Shown here: positions 1 to 8,339 of the stretch, piece by piece | Layout: every line of letters starts with the position of its first letter | Position numbering within the stretch: the first letter of the stretch is position 1 | Origin: VAZQ01 sp963758945 | GTDB taxonomy: Bacteria; Pseudomonadota; Alphaproteobacteria; Rhizobiales; Xanthobacteraceae | Assembly (NCBI GenBank): GCA_963758945.1 | Contig: CAVWXY010000006.1 | Span: 682,001-746,000 of the forward strand | Direction of reading: 5' to 3' | Length of the DNA: 64,000 bases | The notes under the pieces: model-generated | Told to the model about the DNA's origin: nothing | Seen by the model: only the letters and a program-made list of their open reading frames with translations | The model's database searches: none | Made by a program: the position numbers and the translations under genes

Positions 1-284
1 ATGGCGAGATCTATCAGGCGCTGATGATCCTGTTCGCGGCCATCGAGAAGGCGGGCTCGGCCGAGCCGATGAAGATCGTCGCGGCGATGGAGGGCCTCGA
101 CGTCACCAGCGTCAAGGGGCCGGTGCTGATGCGCAAATGCGACCATCAGGGCGAGAACCAGGGCTTCGTGGTGAAGGTCGCCAAGAACGACAAGTTCGCC
201 GAGCCGGTCGGCGAGATCGTCAAGATCTATCCGCGCGAGATGACGACGCCGGATTGCCGAAGCGCCAGCTTCCGCAACCGCTGA
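1..284 (+). CDS. ABC transporter substrate-binding protein, C-terminal end (partial)
   Basis: An open frame enters from the left edge (first full codon at base 3) and stops at 284, giving about 93 residues. It ends the periplasmic binding protein of a branched-chain amino-acid type (LivK/HAAT) importer: the helix with FAAIEKAGSAEP, then VKGPVLMRKCDHQG and QGFVVKV are typical of the last lobe of this family, where the VxGP-x(n)-R-x-DHQ segment closes the protein. livH, livM, livG and livF follow in the usual order, so the receptor belongs to that transporter. The ligand cannot be read from this fragment; context with a CoA ligase suggests an organic or aromatic acid rather than leucine. Confidence 0.85.
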   Translation, partial: GEIYQALMILFAAIEKAGSAEPMKIVAAMEGLDVTSVKGPVLMRKCDHQGENQGFVVKVAKNDKFAEPVGEIVKIYPREMTTPDCRSASFRNR

Positions 285-349
285 CGCCGAGCTTGCGGGC
301 GGCCCCCGCCGGGCCGCCTGTTCTCGGCCGCGTGCTTGCAAGACAATCG

Positions 350-1222
350 ATGAATTGGCTCGGCTTCATTCTGGCGCAGTGTCTCAACGCGCTCTCGCAG
401 GCGTCGATCCTGTTCTTCATCGCCTGCGGGCTGACGCTGATCTTCGGCATCATGCGCATCGTCAACTTCGCCCACGGCGTCGTCTTCATGCTCGGCGCCT
501 ATGTCGGCTATACCGCGAACGTGGTCACCGGCAGCTTTCTGGTCTCGCTCGTGGTCGCCCCGGTCGTCGTCGGCCTGGTGGGCATGGCCTTCGAGTGGAC
601 GATGCTGCGCCCTCTCTACGGCCGCCGCGACGGCGGGGCTTATCTCCTGCTGACCTTCGGGCTCGCCGTCGTGCTGAGCGAAGTGATCCGGCTGATCTGG
701 GGCGTGCAGCCGCTGGGCACGGGCATTCCCGATTTCCTGCGCGGTATCGTGGTCATTCTCGACCAGCCGTTCCCGCTCTATCGGCTGTTCCTGATCGGGC
801 TCGGCGTCGCCGCGGCCATCGCCATTTGGCAATTCCTCGAGCGCGCCCGCCCGGGCTTGCTGATCCGCGCCGTGTCGCAGAACGCCGAAATGGTCCACGC
901 GCTCGGCACCGACGTCGACATGGTGCGAACCGCGGTCTTCGGCTTCGGCTGCGCGCTCGCCGCGCTCGGCGGCGTGCTGGCGGCGCCGTTGGTGACGGCG
1001 TTCCTCGGCATGGGGACCAGCGTCGTCATCGACGCCTTCGTCATCGTCATCATCGGCGGCATGGGATCGTTCCTGGGCTCGATCATCGGCAGCGTGCTGG
1101 TGGCGTTCGTGCAGGTGATGGGCGCCTATTACTTCCAGGATCTCGCGCTGGCGTTCATGTACCTCCTGATGCTGCTCGTCCTCGTCATTCGACCGGGTGG
1201 GCTGCTGGGAAAGGAGGATTGA
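350..1222 (+). CDS. livH: Branched-chain-type ABC transporter permease LivH
   Basis: A 290-residue inner-membrane permease, a usual LivH length. The ATG at 350 is chosen because the protein then begins MNWLGFILAQCLNALSQAS, the normal LivH N-terminus leading into the first membrane helix; the same frame is open further upstream but that stretch overlaps the receptor gene. GLTLIFGIMRIVNFAHG (about residues 25-45) is the conserved LivH signature, and the C-terminal half carries the GGMGSFLGSIIGS loop that meets the ATPases. It pairs with LivM, whose GTG follows directly at 1223. Substrate specificity is not visible in a permease. Confidence 0.93.
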   Translation: MNWLGFILAQCLNALSQASILFFIACGLTLIFGIMRIVNFAHGVVFMLGAYVGYTANVVTGSFLVSLVVAPVVVGLVGMAFEWTMLRPLYGRRDGGAYLLLTFGLAVVLSEVIRLIWGVQPLGTGIPDFLRGIVVILDQPFPLYRLFLIGLGVAAAIAIWQFLERARPGLLIRAVSQNAEMVHALGTDVDMVRTAVFGFGCALAALGGVLAAPLVTAFLGMGTSVVIDAFVIVIIGGMGSFLGSIIGSVLVAFVQVMGAYYFQDLALAFMYLLMLLVLVIRPGGLLGKED

Positions 1223-2203
1223 GTGCATTGGAGGCTGCACTTCGCGGTAACCGCGGCGGCCTGCGCGGTGCTGCCGTTCGCGGTGCCGCAATACGCGCTG
1301 ACCGTTCTGGTCGAGGCGCTGATCTTCGGCCTGTTCGCGATGAGCCTCGACCTGCTCGTGGGCTATTGCCGGCTCTATTCGTTCGGCCACGCCGCCGCCT
1401 ATGGGCTGGGCGCCTATTCCTACGCGCTGATCCTCAGCCACGCGCATTTGCCGCTGCCGGCGGGTATCCTGTTGGCGGTGGCCGTCACCGTCGTGATCGC
1501 GGTGCCGATCGCGTGGATCTGCACGCGCTCGACCGGCGTGTCCTTCGCCATGCTGACGCTCGCCTTCGCGCAACTCGGCTATGCCATGCTGTTCCGGTTC
1601 CGCGACATTACCGGCGGCTCGGACGGCCTGGTCGGCATTCCACGCCTTGCCGGGCCATTCGGCATCGACTGGTTCCAGAGCAAGCTCGGCTACTACTATC
1701 TCGTGCTCTCCTGCCTGCTCGGCTCCTACCTGCTGTGCCGAGCCATCGTGCGCTCGCCGTTCGGCGCCGTGCTCGCCGGCATCCGCGAGAACGAAGCCAA
1801 GGCCATTGCGCTCGGGTACAATACGCGCGCGTACAAGATCGCGACCGTCGTGCTCGCCTACGGTTTCGGCGGGCTTGCGGGCGCGCTGTACGCCGCCTTT
1901 GCCGGCTTCGCGTCGCCCGAACTGTTCTTCTGGCTCGCTTCCGGCCGCGTCCTCATCATGGTGATCGTGGGCGGGGCCGGCACGCTGATCGGCCCCATCC
2001 TCGGCGGCGTGTCCTTCGTCTTCCTGGAGCATCAGCTCTCCCAGCTGACCGACCTCTGGCCGCTCATGTTCGGCGCCATCTTCATGGCCTTCGTCATGTT
2101 CGCGCCGCACGGCATCTGGGGCATGCTGACGCGCCGGCTCGGGGGGAAGCGCGAGAGCCCCAATTCGGGTGGCGGCGAGGAGGCGTCGGGTGCCGCTACT
2201 TGA
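1223..2203 (+). CDS. livM: Branched-chain-type ABC transporter permease LivM
   Basis: A 326-residue polytopic inner-membrane protein, partner of LivH. It starts at a GTG immediately after the livH stop, with a strong AAGGAGG Shine-Dalgarno at 1211-1217 inside the end of livH, so the two are translationally linked. Family marks include LIFGLFAMSLDLLVGYCRLY near residue 35, FGHAAAYGLGAYSYA, and GGAGTLIGPILGG near residue 250, the EAA-like contact with the ATPase. The end overlaps the start of livG by 14 bases. The long C-terminal tail after GIWGML is rich in Gly and Arg and probably cytoplasmic. Confidence 0.93.
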   Translation: MHWRLHFAVTAAACAVLPFAVPQYALTVLVEALIFGLFAMSLDLLVGYCRLYSFGHAAAYGLGAYSYALILSHAHLPLPAGILLAVAVTVVIAVPIAWICTRSTGVSFAMLTLAFAQLGYAMLFRFRDITGGSDGLVGIPRLAGPFGIDWFQSKLGYYYLVLSCLLGSYLLCRAIVRSPFGAVLAGIRENEAKAIALGYNTRAYKIATVVLAYGFGGLAGALYAAFAGFASPELFFWLASGRVLIMVIVGGAGTLIGPILGGVSFVFLEHQLSQLTDLWPLMFGAIFMAFVMFAPHGIWGMLTRRLGGKRESPNSGGGEEASGAAT

Positions 2204-2939
2204 ATGCAAGCGACTGGTCCGCCGGTTCGGCGCGCTGATCGCCGTCGACGATGTCGACCTGACGGTGGAGCAGGGCGAGATTCGCGCCGTCATCGGCCCG
2301 AATGGGGCCGGCAAGTCCACCGTCTTCAACTTGGTCACCAGCGTGCTCAAGCCGAGTGCGGGGCGCGTCGTCTTCGCCGGCGAGGACATCACCGGAATGC
2401 CGGTGCACGCGGTGGCGCAGAAGGGAATCGCCCGCACCTTCCAGCTCTGCCACATCTTTCCCGCGTTGACCGTGCGCGAGAACGTGCGCATTGCGGCGCA
2501 GGCGCGCGACCGCCGGCGCTGGCGTTTCCTCGGCGGCGGCGAGGTGCTGAGCTCGTCCGCCGTGGCCGCCGACGCGGCGATCGAGCGGCTGCGGCTCGCG
2601 CCTTTAGCCGACGCCAGCGCCGCCATGCTTTCGCACGGCGACCAGCGTCTGCTCGAGGTCGCCATGGCGATCGCGCAGAAGCCGCGGCTGCTGATGCTGG
2701 ATGAGCCGACCCAGGGCCTGTCGATCGAAGAGACCGCCCGCGCGGTGCAGATCCTCAAGGACCTGCTGGCCGAAGGCGACCTGAGCGTGCTTCTCGTCGA
2801 GCACGACATGGAAGTCGTGTTCAAGCTCGCCGACAACATCACCGTGCTGCATCGCGGCCGCGTGATCGCCGACGGACCGCCCGCCGCCGTGCGCGGCAAC
2901 GCGCAGGTGCGCAGCGCCTATCTCGGGGGCGCCGACTGA
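2190..2939 (+). CDS. livG: ABC transporter ATP-binding protein LivG
   Basis: ATPase subunit of the livHMGF importer, 249 residues. The GTG at 2190 is preferred to an upstream GTG at 2169 because GAGGAGG (2177-2183) sits six bases before it and the protein then begins with the usual V/M-PLLECK strand. Walker A is GPNGAGKST, the signature region is LSHGDQRLLEVAMAIA (H replaces the more usual second G of LSGGxxR, common in LivG) and Walker B is LLMLDEPTQGLS, followed by the H-loop EHDME. The stop overlaps the livF start (TGATG). It acts on the cytoplasmic face with LivF. Confidence 0.94.
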   Translation: MPLLECKRLVRRFGALIAVDDVDLTVEQGEIRAVIGPNGAGKSTVFNLVTSVLKPSAGRVVFAGEDITGMPVHAVAQKGIARTFQLCHIFPALTVRENVRIAAQARDRRRWRFLGGGEVLSSSAVAADAAIERLRLAPLADASAAMLSHGDQRLLEVAMAIAQKPRLLMLDEPTQGLSIEETARAVQILKDLLAEGDLSVLLVEHDMEVVFKLADNITVLHRGRVIADGPPAAVRGNAQVRSAYLGGAD

Positions 2940-3634
2940 TGCTGCGTGTCGAGGGCCTGCATACCTATTACGGACAGGGCCACGTTCTGCAGGGCGTGGA
3001 CCTGGAGGTGCCGCCCGCGCGCATCGCCGCCGTGCTCGGCCGCAACGGCGTCGGCAAGACCACGACCCTGCGCTCGATCGTCGGGCTCACCCCGCCGCGG
3101 CGCGGCCAGGTTCTGATCGACGGCCGCGACGTGGCGGGCTGGGCTCCGCACCGCATCGCACGCGTGGGCCTGGGCTACGTTCCGGAAGGCCGGATGATCT
3201 TTCCCGACTTGACCGTGGTCGAAAACATCCAGGTGGCGCAGCGCGTTCCGGCGCGGCGCTGGCCCATGGAGCGGCTGTTCCAGTTGTTTCCGGCGCTGGC
3301 CGAGCGGCGGCGCAGCAAGGGCTCGCAGCTCTCCGGCGGAGAGCAGCAGATGCTCGCCGTCGCGCGTGCGCTGGTCACCGATCCCCGCGTCATCCTGCTC
3401 GATGAGCCCTCGCAAGGGCTGGCGCCGCTGGTGGTCGAGGAACTCGTCCACCTGATCGGGCGGCTGCGCGGGGAGGGCGTGAGCCTGCTCCTGGTGGAGC
3501 AGAATCTCAACCTCGCGGAGGCGGTGGCCGACTTGGTCTATGTCATGGTCAAGGGCCGGATGGTCTATCATGCGCCGCTCGAGCGCTTCCGCGCCGAGCG
3601 GGAGGAGGTCAAGGCCAAGTATCTGACGCTGTGA
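2939..3634 (+). CDS. livF: ABC transporter ATP-binding protein LivF
   Basis: Second ATPase of the importer, 231 residues, the normal LivF size. Its ATG overlaps the livG stop by one base. Walker A is GRNGVGKTTT, the ABC signature is LSGGEQQMLAVARAL, Walker B is VILLDEPSQGLAP, and the H-loop region is LLVEQNLNLA, where Q-N replaces H as is usual in LivF. It forms a heterodimer with LivG. After the stop there are 47 bases before the SDR gene, so the downstream catabolic genes are probably co-transcribed with the transporter. Confidence 0.94.
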   Translation: MLRVEGLHTYYGQGHVLQGVDLEVPPARIAAVLGRNGVGKTTTLRSIVGLTPPRRGQVLIDGRDVAGWAPHRIARVGLGYVPEGRMIFPDLTVVENIQVAQRVPARRWPMERLFQLFPALAERRRSKGSQLSGGEQQMLAVARALVTDPRVILLDEPSQGLAPLVVEELVHLIGRLRGEGVSLLLVEQNLNLAEAVADLVYVMVKGRMVYHAPLERFRAEREEVKAKYLTL

Positions 3635-3681
3635 GTATCCGACGCTGTGAGCGACACTCGTGAGGAGGCCGTGACGAAGCG

Positions 3682-4461
3682 ATGAGCGACGGTGACCGCG
3701 ACTTTGCGGACAGGAAGGCGCTGGTGACCGGCGGAAGCCGCGGCATTGGGCGCGCGGTGTGCCTCGAGCTTGCACGCCGGGGGGCCGACGTGGCGTTCAT
3801 CTATCGCAGCCGGGACGCCGAGGCCGCGGCGACGGCGGTGCAAATTCGCGCATTCGGACGCCGCGCCATCGCGCTCAAGCAAGACCTCGCCGATGCGCGC
3901 GGTATGACCGGCGCGGTCGACCGCGCCGCGGCGGAATTCGGTCGGCTCGATATCCTGGTGCAGGCGGCCGGCGCCATGGGTGCCTGGCAGGAGAGCGCCG
4001 AGCTTTCGACCGACGCCTGGGACCGCTACCTCGCCGTCGACTTGTCCGGCGCCTTCTACGCCATCCGCGCGGCGCTGCCGCATCTGCGCAAGGCCGATGG
4101 CGGCGCGATCGTCGCGATCTCGTCGATCGCCGCGCAGATGTGCCAGCCGCGCAATGTCCAGGGCGCCGCCGCCAAGGCCGGCCTCGAGGCGATCGTGCGC
4201 GTGGTGGCGCGCGAGGAGGGGCGGCGCGGCATTCGCGCCAATGCCGTCGCCGTCGGCTTGACCGACACCGAGATGGGGCAGACGGCTTTCGCCGAGTGGG
4301 GGCCGGAGACGACCGAACGGATCGTACGCGGCATCCCGCTGCGCCGAATCGGGACGCCCGAGGAGGTCGCGCGCGTGGTCTGTTTTCTGGCCGGGCGCGA
4401 CGCCGCCTACATCACCGGTAAAGTGCTGCAAGTCGACGGCGGGCAGATCATCGCGGGGTGA
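3682..4461 (+). CDS. SDR-family protein lacking the catalytic tyrosine
   Basis: A 259-residue short-chain dehydrogenase/reductase fold protein. The NAD(P)-binding TGGSRGIG is at residues 16-23, and the C-terminal VDGGQIIAG is intact. The active-site helix reads GAAAKAGLEAI where family members have YAAAKAG, so Lys is kept but Tyr is replaced by Gly; the NNAG motif is also changed to QAAG. A standard Tyr-dependent reduction is therefore doubtful: it may be a scaffold or binding subunit, or use another general acid. GAGGAGG lies 13 bases before the ATG. It sits between livF and the CoA ligase and probably serves the same pathway. The fold is clear; the reaction is unknown. Confidence 0.85.
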   Translation: MSDGDRDFADRKALVTGGSRGIGRAVCLELARRGADVAFIYRSRDAEAAATAVQIRAFGRRAIALKQDLADARGMTGAVDRAAAEFGRLDILVQAAGAMGAWQESAELSTDAWDRYLAVDLSGAFYAIRAALPHLRKADGGAIVAISSIAAQMCQPRNVQGAAAKAGLEAIVRVVAREEGRRGIRANAVAVGLTDTEMGQTAFAEWGPETTERIVRGIPLRRIGTPEEVARVVCFLAGRDAAYITGKVLQVDGGQIIAG

Positions 4462-4493
4462 ACCTGCTCGGTAATGAAGCAAAGGAGCGGTCG

Positions 4494-6570
4494 ATGGCGT
4501 TCGCAACCCGTCTGACGCCCGCAATGGCCGCGCGCTGGCGCGGCGCCGGGCTCTGGAGCGACGAGACCTTCGCGAGCGTGCTCGCCCGGCGCGTTCGTGC
4601 GGCGCCCGATCGCGAGGCGCTGACCGACGGCACGCGCCGGGTGAGCTACCGCGAGCTCGCGACCGGCATCGATCGCATGGCGGCCCGCCTAGGCGCGCTC
4701 GGCATCGGCGCGGGCGACGTCGTGACGATCCAGCTGCCGAACTGGATCGAGTTCGCGTTCGTGTTCTTCGCGTTGGAGCGTCTCGGCGCGGTGGCGGTGA
4801 CGGTCAGCGTCGATTTCCGCAGCCGCGAGCTCGAATACATCATGCGCTTCGCCGGCAGCAAGATGTTCATCTGCTGCGCGCAGTTCCGCGGCTTCGATCA
4901 CGCCGCCATGGCGGCGGAACTCAAGCCGAGGCTTGTGTCGCTCGTCACGATCGGCGTCATCGGCGGCACTGCGCCTCCCGGCATGGTGAGGCTCGACGAC
5001 GACGTCGCGGCGCGGGGCGCGCCGGCCGGCTTTGCGCCGGTGGCGATGGATGCCGACACGGTGATGCGCATGGCCTTCACCTCGGGGACCACGGGAAACC
5101 CGAAGGGCGTGATGCACAGCCACAACACCACGCTCGCCGCCGCCCGCATCCTCAACGGCGATCTCGGGCTCTCGGCCGACGACGTGATGATGATCTGGCT
5201 GCCGCTCGGACTGAATTGGGGCTATCTCACGCTGGTACAGGCCGTCCTCGCCGGAGCCAAGGCGGTGCTGCTCGACCGCTTCACGCCGGCCGCGGCGCTC
5301 GACCTCATCGCGCGCGAGCGGGTCACCTACATCCCCACGGCGCCGGCTTCCCTCACCGCCATTCTGGAAGAGCCCGATCTCGATCGGCGCGACCTCTCCA
5401 GCCTACGCTTCGTGGTGAGCGGCGGTGCCTCCGCTCCGCTAGAGACGATCCGCGCATGGCGCCAGGCCGTGCTGGCGAGCGAAGCGAGCGGCCAGCGCGG
5501 CCACTCTATAAGTGCGCGCGCCGGACACTCGCCCGAACCGGGCTCGTCGGCGCGCGCCGTGCTGGCGAGCGAAGCGAGCGGCCATCGCGGCCACTCTATA
5601 AGTGCGCGCGCCGGACACTTGCCCGAACCGGGCTCGTCGGCGCGCGCCGTGCTGGCGAGCGAAGCGAGCGGCCATCGCGGCCACTCTATAAGTGCGCGCG
5701 CCGGACACTTGCCCGAACCGGGCTCGTCGGCGCGCGCCGTGCTGGCGAGCGAAGCGAGCGGCCAGCGCGGCCACTCTATAAGTGCGCGCGCCGGACACTC
5801 GCCCGAACCGGGCTCGTCGGCGCGCGCCGTGCTGGCGAGCGAAGCGAGCGGCCATCGCGGCCACTCTATAAGTGCGCGCGCCGGACACTTGCCCGAACCG
5901 GGCTCGTCGGCGCGCGCCGCCCCCGGCGTCCTGCTCGAGTTGTTGGGGATGCTGGAGACCGGATACCAGGCCTATACGCGCCCGAGCGACGATCCCGAAC
6001 GCGTCGCCGGCTCGGTCGGCGTGCCGGCGAGCCACATGGGGCTGCGGCTCATCGACGGCGATGGGCGCGACGTGCCGCCGGGCGAAGAGGGCGAGATTCT
6101 GCTGCGACGGTCCCTCCGTGCATCTCGGCTATCACAACAATCCCGCCGCCAACGCCGAGGCGTTCCTGCCCGATGGCTGGTTCCGCAGCGGCGATCTCGG
6201 CGTGATCGATGCGGACGGGCGCCTGCGCATCGTCGGTCGCCTCAAGGAGATGATCAACCGCGGCGGCAAGAAGTTCTTCCCGCGCGAGATCGAGGAGGTC
6301 CTCTATACCCATCCGCAGGTGCTCTACGCCGCGATCGTCGGCATTCCGGACGCGCGGCTCGGGGAGCGCAACTGCCTGTGCTTGGTGCCGCGCCCCGGCG
6401 AGCAGCCGACGCTCGATGGCATGCTCGCCTTCCTCGGCGACAGCGTGGCGACCTACAAGCTGCCGGAGCGGCTGGAGCTGTTCGCGCAATTTCCGTTCAC
6501 CCCGACCGGCAAGATCCAGCGCCATGCGCTGGTGCGCGACGTGCTGGCGCGCATGTCGGCCGCCGACTGA
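4494..6570 (+). pseudogene. AMP-dependent acyl-CoA ligase with repeat insert and +1 frameshift
   Basis: ANL-superfamily CoA ligase (adenylation then thioesterification of an organic acid). ATG 4494 follows AAAGGAG at 4481-4487. The P-loop-like TSGTTGNPKGVMHSH, the A5 region LLGMLETGYQAYTR, the A7/A8 run WFRSGDLGVID to GRLKEMINRGGKK, and the A10 Lys in PFTPTGKIQ are all present. Two disturbances occur. Codons 325-474 are five in-frame 30-residue repeats placed between IRAWRQ and APGVLLELLG, which would join cleanly without them. At 6107 one extra A shifts the frame: removing it restores LLRGPSVHLGY and the end at 6570. It is either a recent pseudogene or a sequencing error; all catalytic motifs survive. 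Confidence 0.85.
5466..5915 (+). repeat. Five tandem 90-bp repeats, in frame within the CoA ligase
   Basis: Units start at 5466, 5556, 5646, 5736 and 5826, each exactly 90 bp (30 codons, beginning AVLASEASG and ending PEPGSSAR). Two variants differ at two visible positions (GCCAGCG/CACTCG and GCCATCG/CACTTG) and run A-B-B-A-B. Each unit holds an inverted repeat: GCGCGCGCCG early and CGGCGCGCGC late, with an inner GCCCG-AAC-CGGGC, so it can fold as a hairpin. All three plus frames and at least one minus frame are open through the array. GCC flanks both sides. No similar unit was seen elsewhere in the window. Confidence 0.95.
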
Positions 6571-6595
6571 TCCGCAAACGACTGGAGAAGCCTAG

Positions 6596-7402
6596 ATGGA
6601 TGACCGCTACGCACGCTTTTCGCGGCTGTTGACCGATCGGCCGCATCCGCGAGTGCTCCGCGTCGTCATGAACCGGCCGGACAAGCTCAACGCCGCCGAC
6701 GGCGAGATGCATTCTGATCTGACCGAGGTCTGGCGGGTCATCGACGCCGATCCGAGCGTGAGCGCCGTCTTGCTGACCGGCGCCGGCAGGGCGTTCTCCG
6801 CCGGCGGCGACCTCGATCTCGTGGACAGGATGCGGGCGGATTTCGACACTCGCATGCGCGTTTGGAAAGAAGCACGCGACATGGTGTACAACCTGATCAA
6901 CTGCAGCAAGCCGGTGGTCTCGGCCATCAACGGAGCGGCGGTGGGCGCGGGGCTGGTGCTGGCGATCCTCGCCGACGTTTCCATCGCGGCCAAATCCGCG
7001 CGCCTGATCGACGGGCATACCAAGCTCGGCGTCGCCGCCGGCGACCATGCGGCGATCATCTGGCCGCTACTGTGCGGGATGGCCAAAGCCAAATACCATC
7101 TCCTGCTGTGCGAACCGGTCAGCGGCGAGGAGGCCGAGCGCATCGGCCTCGTCTCGCTCGCGGTGCCGGACGAGGACCTGCAAAGCCGTGCCTTGGACGT
7201 CGCCGTGCGGCTGGCGGAAGGCGCGCCGAACGCCATTCGTTGGACCAAATACGCGCTCAACAACTGGCTGCGCGCGGCCGGGCCGATCTTCGACGCCTCG
7301 CTCGGCATGGAATTCCTGGGTTTCACCGGGCCCGAGCTGCCGGAAGGCACGGCCGCCTTGCGCGAGAAGCGCCCGCCCAAATTTCCGCACACGGGTGTCT
7401 GA
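6596..7402 (+). CDS. Enoyl-CoA hydratase/isomerase family protein
   Basis: A 268-residue crotonase-fold protein. The oxyanion-hole loops are visible as AGRAFSAGGDLDLV (about residues 62-75) and INGAAVGAGLVLAILADVSI (about 105-125); the region after DGHTKLGVAAGDHAA takes the place of the usual catalytic Glu loop, so hydration versus another CoA reaction (isomerase, ring hydrolase) is uncertain. The ATG at 6596 lies 25 bases after the ligase stop with CTGGAGAAG upstream. Last gene of the liv-SDR-ligase run, it likely acts on the CoA thioester that the ligase makes. The next gene converges from the minus strand after 43 bases. Confidence 0.88.
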   Translation: MDDRYARFSRLLTDRPHPRVLRVVMNRPDKLNAADGEMHSDLTEVWRVIDADPSVSAVLLTGAGRAFSAGGDLDLVDRMRADFDTRMRVWKEARDMVYNLINCSKPVVSAINGAAVGAGLVLAILADVSIAAKSARLIDGHTKLGVAAGDHAAIIWPLLCGMAKAKYHLLLCEPVSGEEAERIGLVSLAVPDEDLQSRALDVAVRLAEGAPNAIRWTKYALNNWLRAAGPIFDASLGMEFLGFTGPELPEGTAALREKRPPKFPHTGV

Positions 7403-7445
7403 CCGCGCTCGTGCCCCTGGCAGCCGATCCAACAGTGGCGCGCGT

Positions 7446-8231
7446 TCACCCGTTCCGGTGCGTCGCGCCTCCGTCCACGGTGACGACCGTCCCGCTGACA
7501 TAGGAGGCGCGCGGCGACACCAGAAAGGCGACGACGTCGGCGACCTCATGCGGCTGCGCCATCCTTCCGAACGGAAGGTCGAGCTCACGCTCGACATCGC
7601 GCCATCGTTCGGCTGAGCCGAACTTGCTCTCGGCGATCTTGCGCAGCACGCTCTCGGCCCGGTCGGTCGCGGTGTAGCCGGGATTGACCCCGACCACCCG
7701 CACGCCGAAATCCGGCGACTGGCTGCCGAGCGAACGGCTGAACGCCATCAAGGCCGCGTTCCCGGTCGCGCCGATGATATAGCGCGAGAACAGCCGCTCG
7801 CCGGCATAGCCGATGATGTTGGCGATCACGCCGCCGCGGCGCGCTTTCATCGTATGGCAGAGCGCCCGGCAGAGGTTGATGTAGCCGAACACCTTGAGGT
7901 CCCACGAGGCGCGCCAGATTTGGTCGGTGATGTCGCCGAGGTCCCCCGCCGGATTCGAGCCGGCGTTGTTGACCAGGATGTCCACGTCGGGGCAGGCCTG
8001 CGCGAGACGTTGCTGATCCTCGACCCGGGAGAGATCGGCGGCATGGATGCGCACGTCGATGGCCGGCGCGGCTTGCCGAAGCGCGTCGCGTGCCTGCTCG
8101 AGGGCGGCGAGGCCGCGACCGGCGATGTCGAGGTGGCAGCCTTCGGCCGCGAGCGAGTGCGCCACGGCGAGGCCGATGCCCTTGCTTGCTCCGGTGACCA
8201 GTGCACGCTTTCCCTGCAGTCCCAGGTCCAT
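7446..8231 (-). CDS. SDR-family oxidoreductase with altered active site
   Basis: A 261-residue SDR. The ATG at 8231 is chosen over longer starts because GAGGGAG precedes it and the protein begins MDLGLQGKRALVTGASKGIG. Cofactor motif TGASKGIG and NNAGSNPAG are intact. The catalytic region reads FSRYIIGATGNAALMAF: aligning NAAL with the usual KAAL, Lys is replaced by Asn and the residue four before it is Gly, so the YxxxK pair is missing (a Tyr lies three residues too early). Last gene of the minus-strand run that starts at the GS-like gene. Probably an atypical SDR of unknown reaction; a dihydrodiol dehydrogenase role is possible but not shown. Confidence 0.85.
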   Translation of the reverse strand: MDLGLQGKRALVTGASKGIGLAVAHSLAAEGCHLDIAGRGLAALEQARDALRQAAPAIDVRIHAADLSRVEDQQRLAQACPDVDILVNNAGSNPAGDLGDITDQIWRASWDLKVFGYINLCRALCHTMKARRGGVIANIIGYAGERLFSRYIIGATGNAALMAFSRSLGSQSPDFGVRVVGVNPGYTATDRAESVLRKIAESKFGSAERWRDVERELDLPFGRMAQPHEVADVVAFLVSPRASYVSGTVVTVDGGATHRNG

Positions 8232-8339
8232 CGGCGTTCTCCCTCGCGCGCTCCGGCGCGGCGGCGCATCAAATCTGCGGACCACAGGATGTTCAATAGG
8301 CCGCGCGCGATGACGGGCATGCGCGCGGGCTGCAAGCCT

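Noticed and set aside
227..2899. Very long open frame on the minus strand (about 890 codons) opposite livHMGF
   Set aside because: Composition is Arg/His/Asp/Glu-rich nonsense typical of the antisense of GC-rich genes; the plus-strand genes are unmistakable. The same holds for long antisense frames at 29359-32031 (minus), 48983-51232 (minus) and 60554-63103 (plus).
5466..5915. CRISPR array
   Set aside because: The 90-bp units are directly joined with no unique spacers, lie inside a coding frame, and no cas genes are near.
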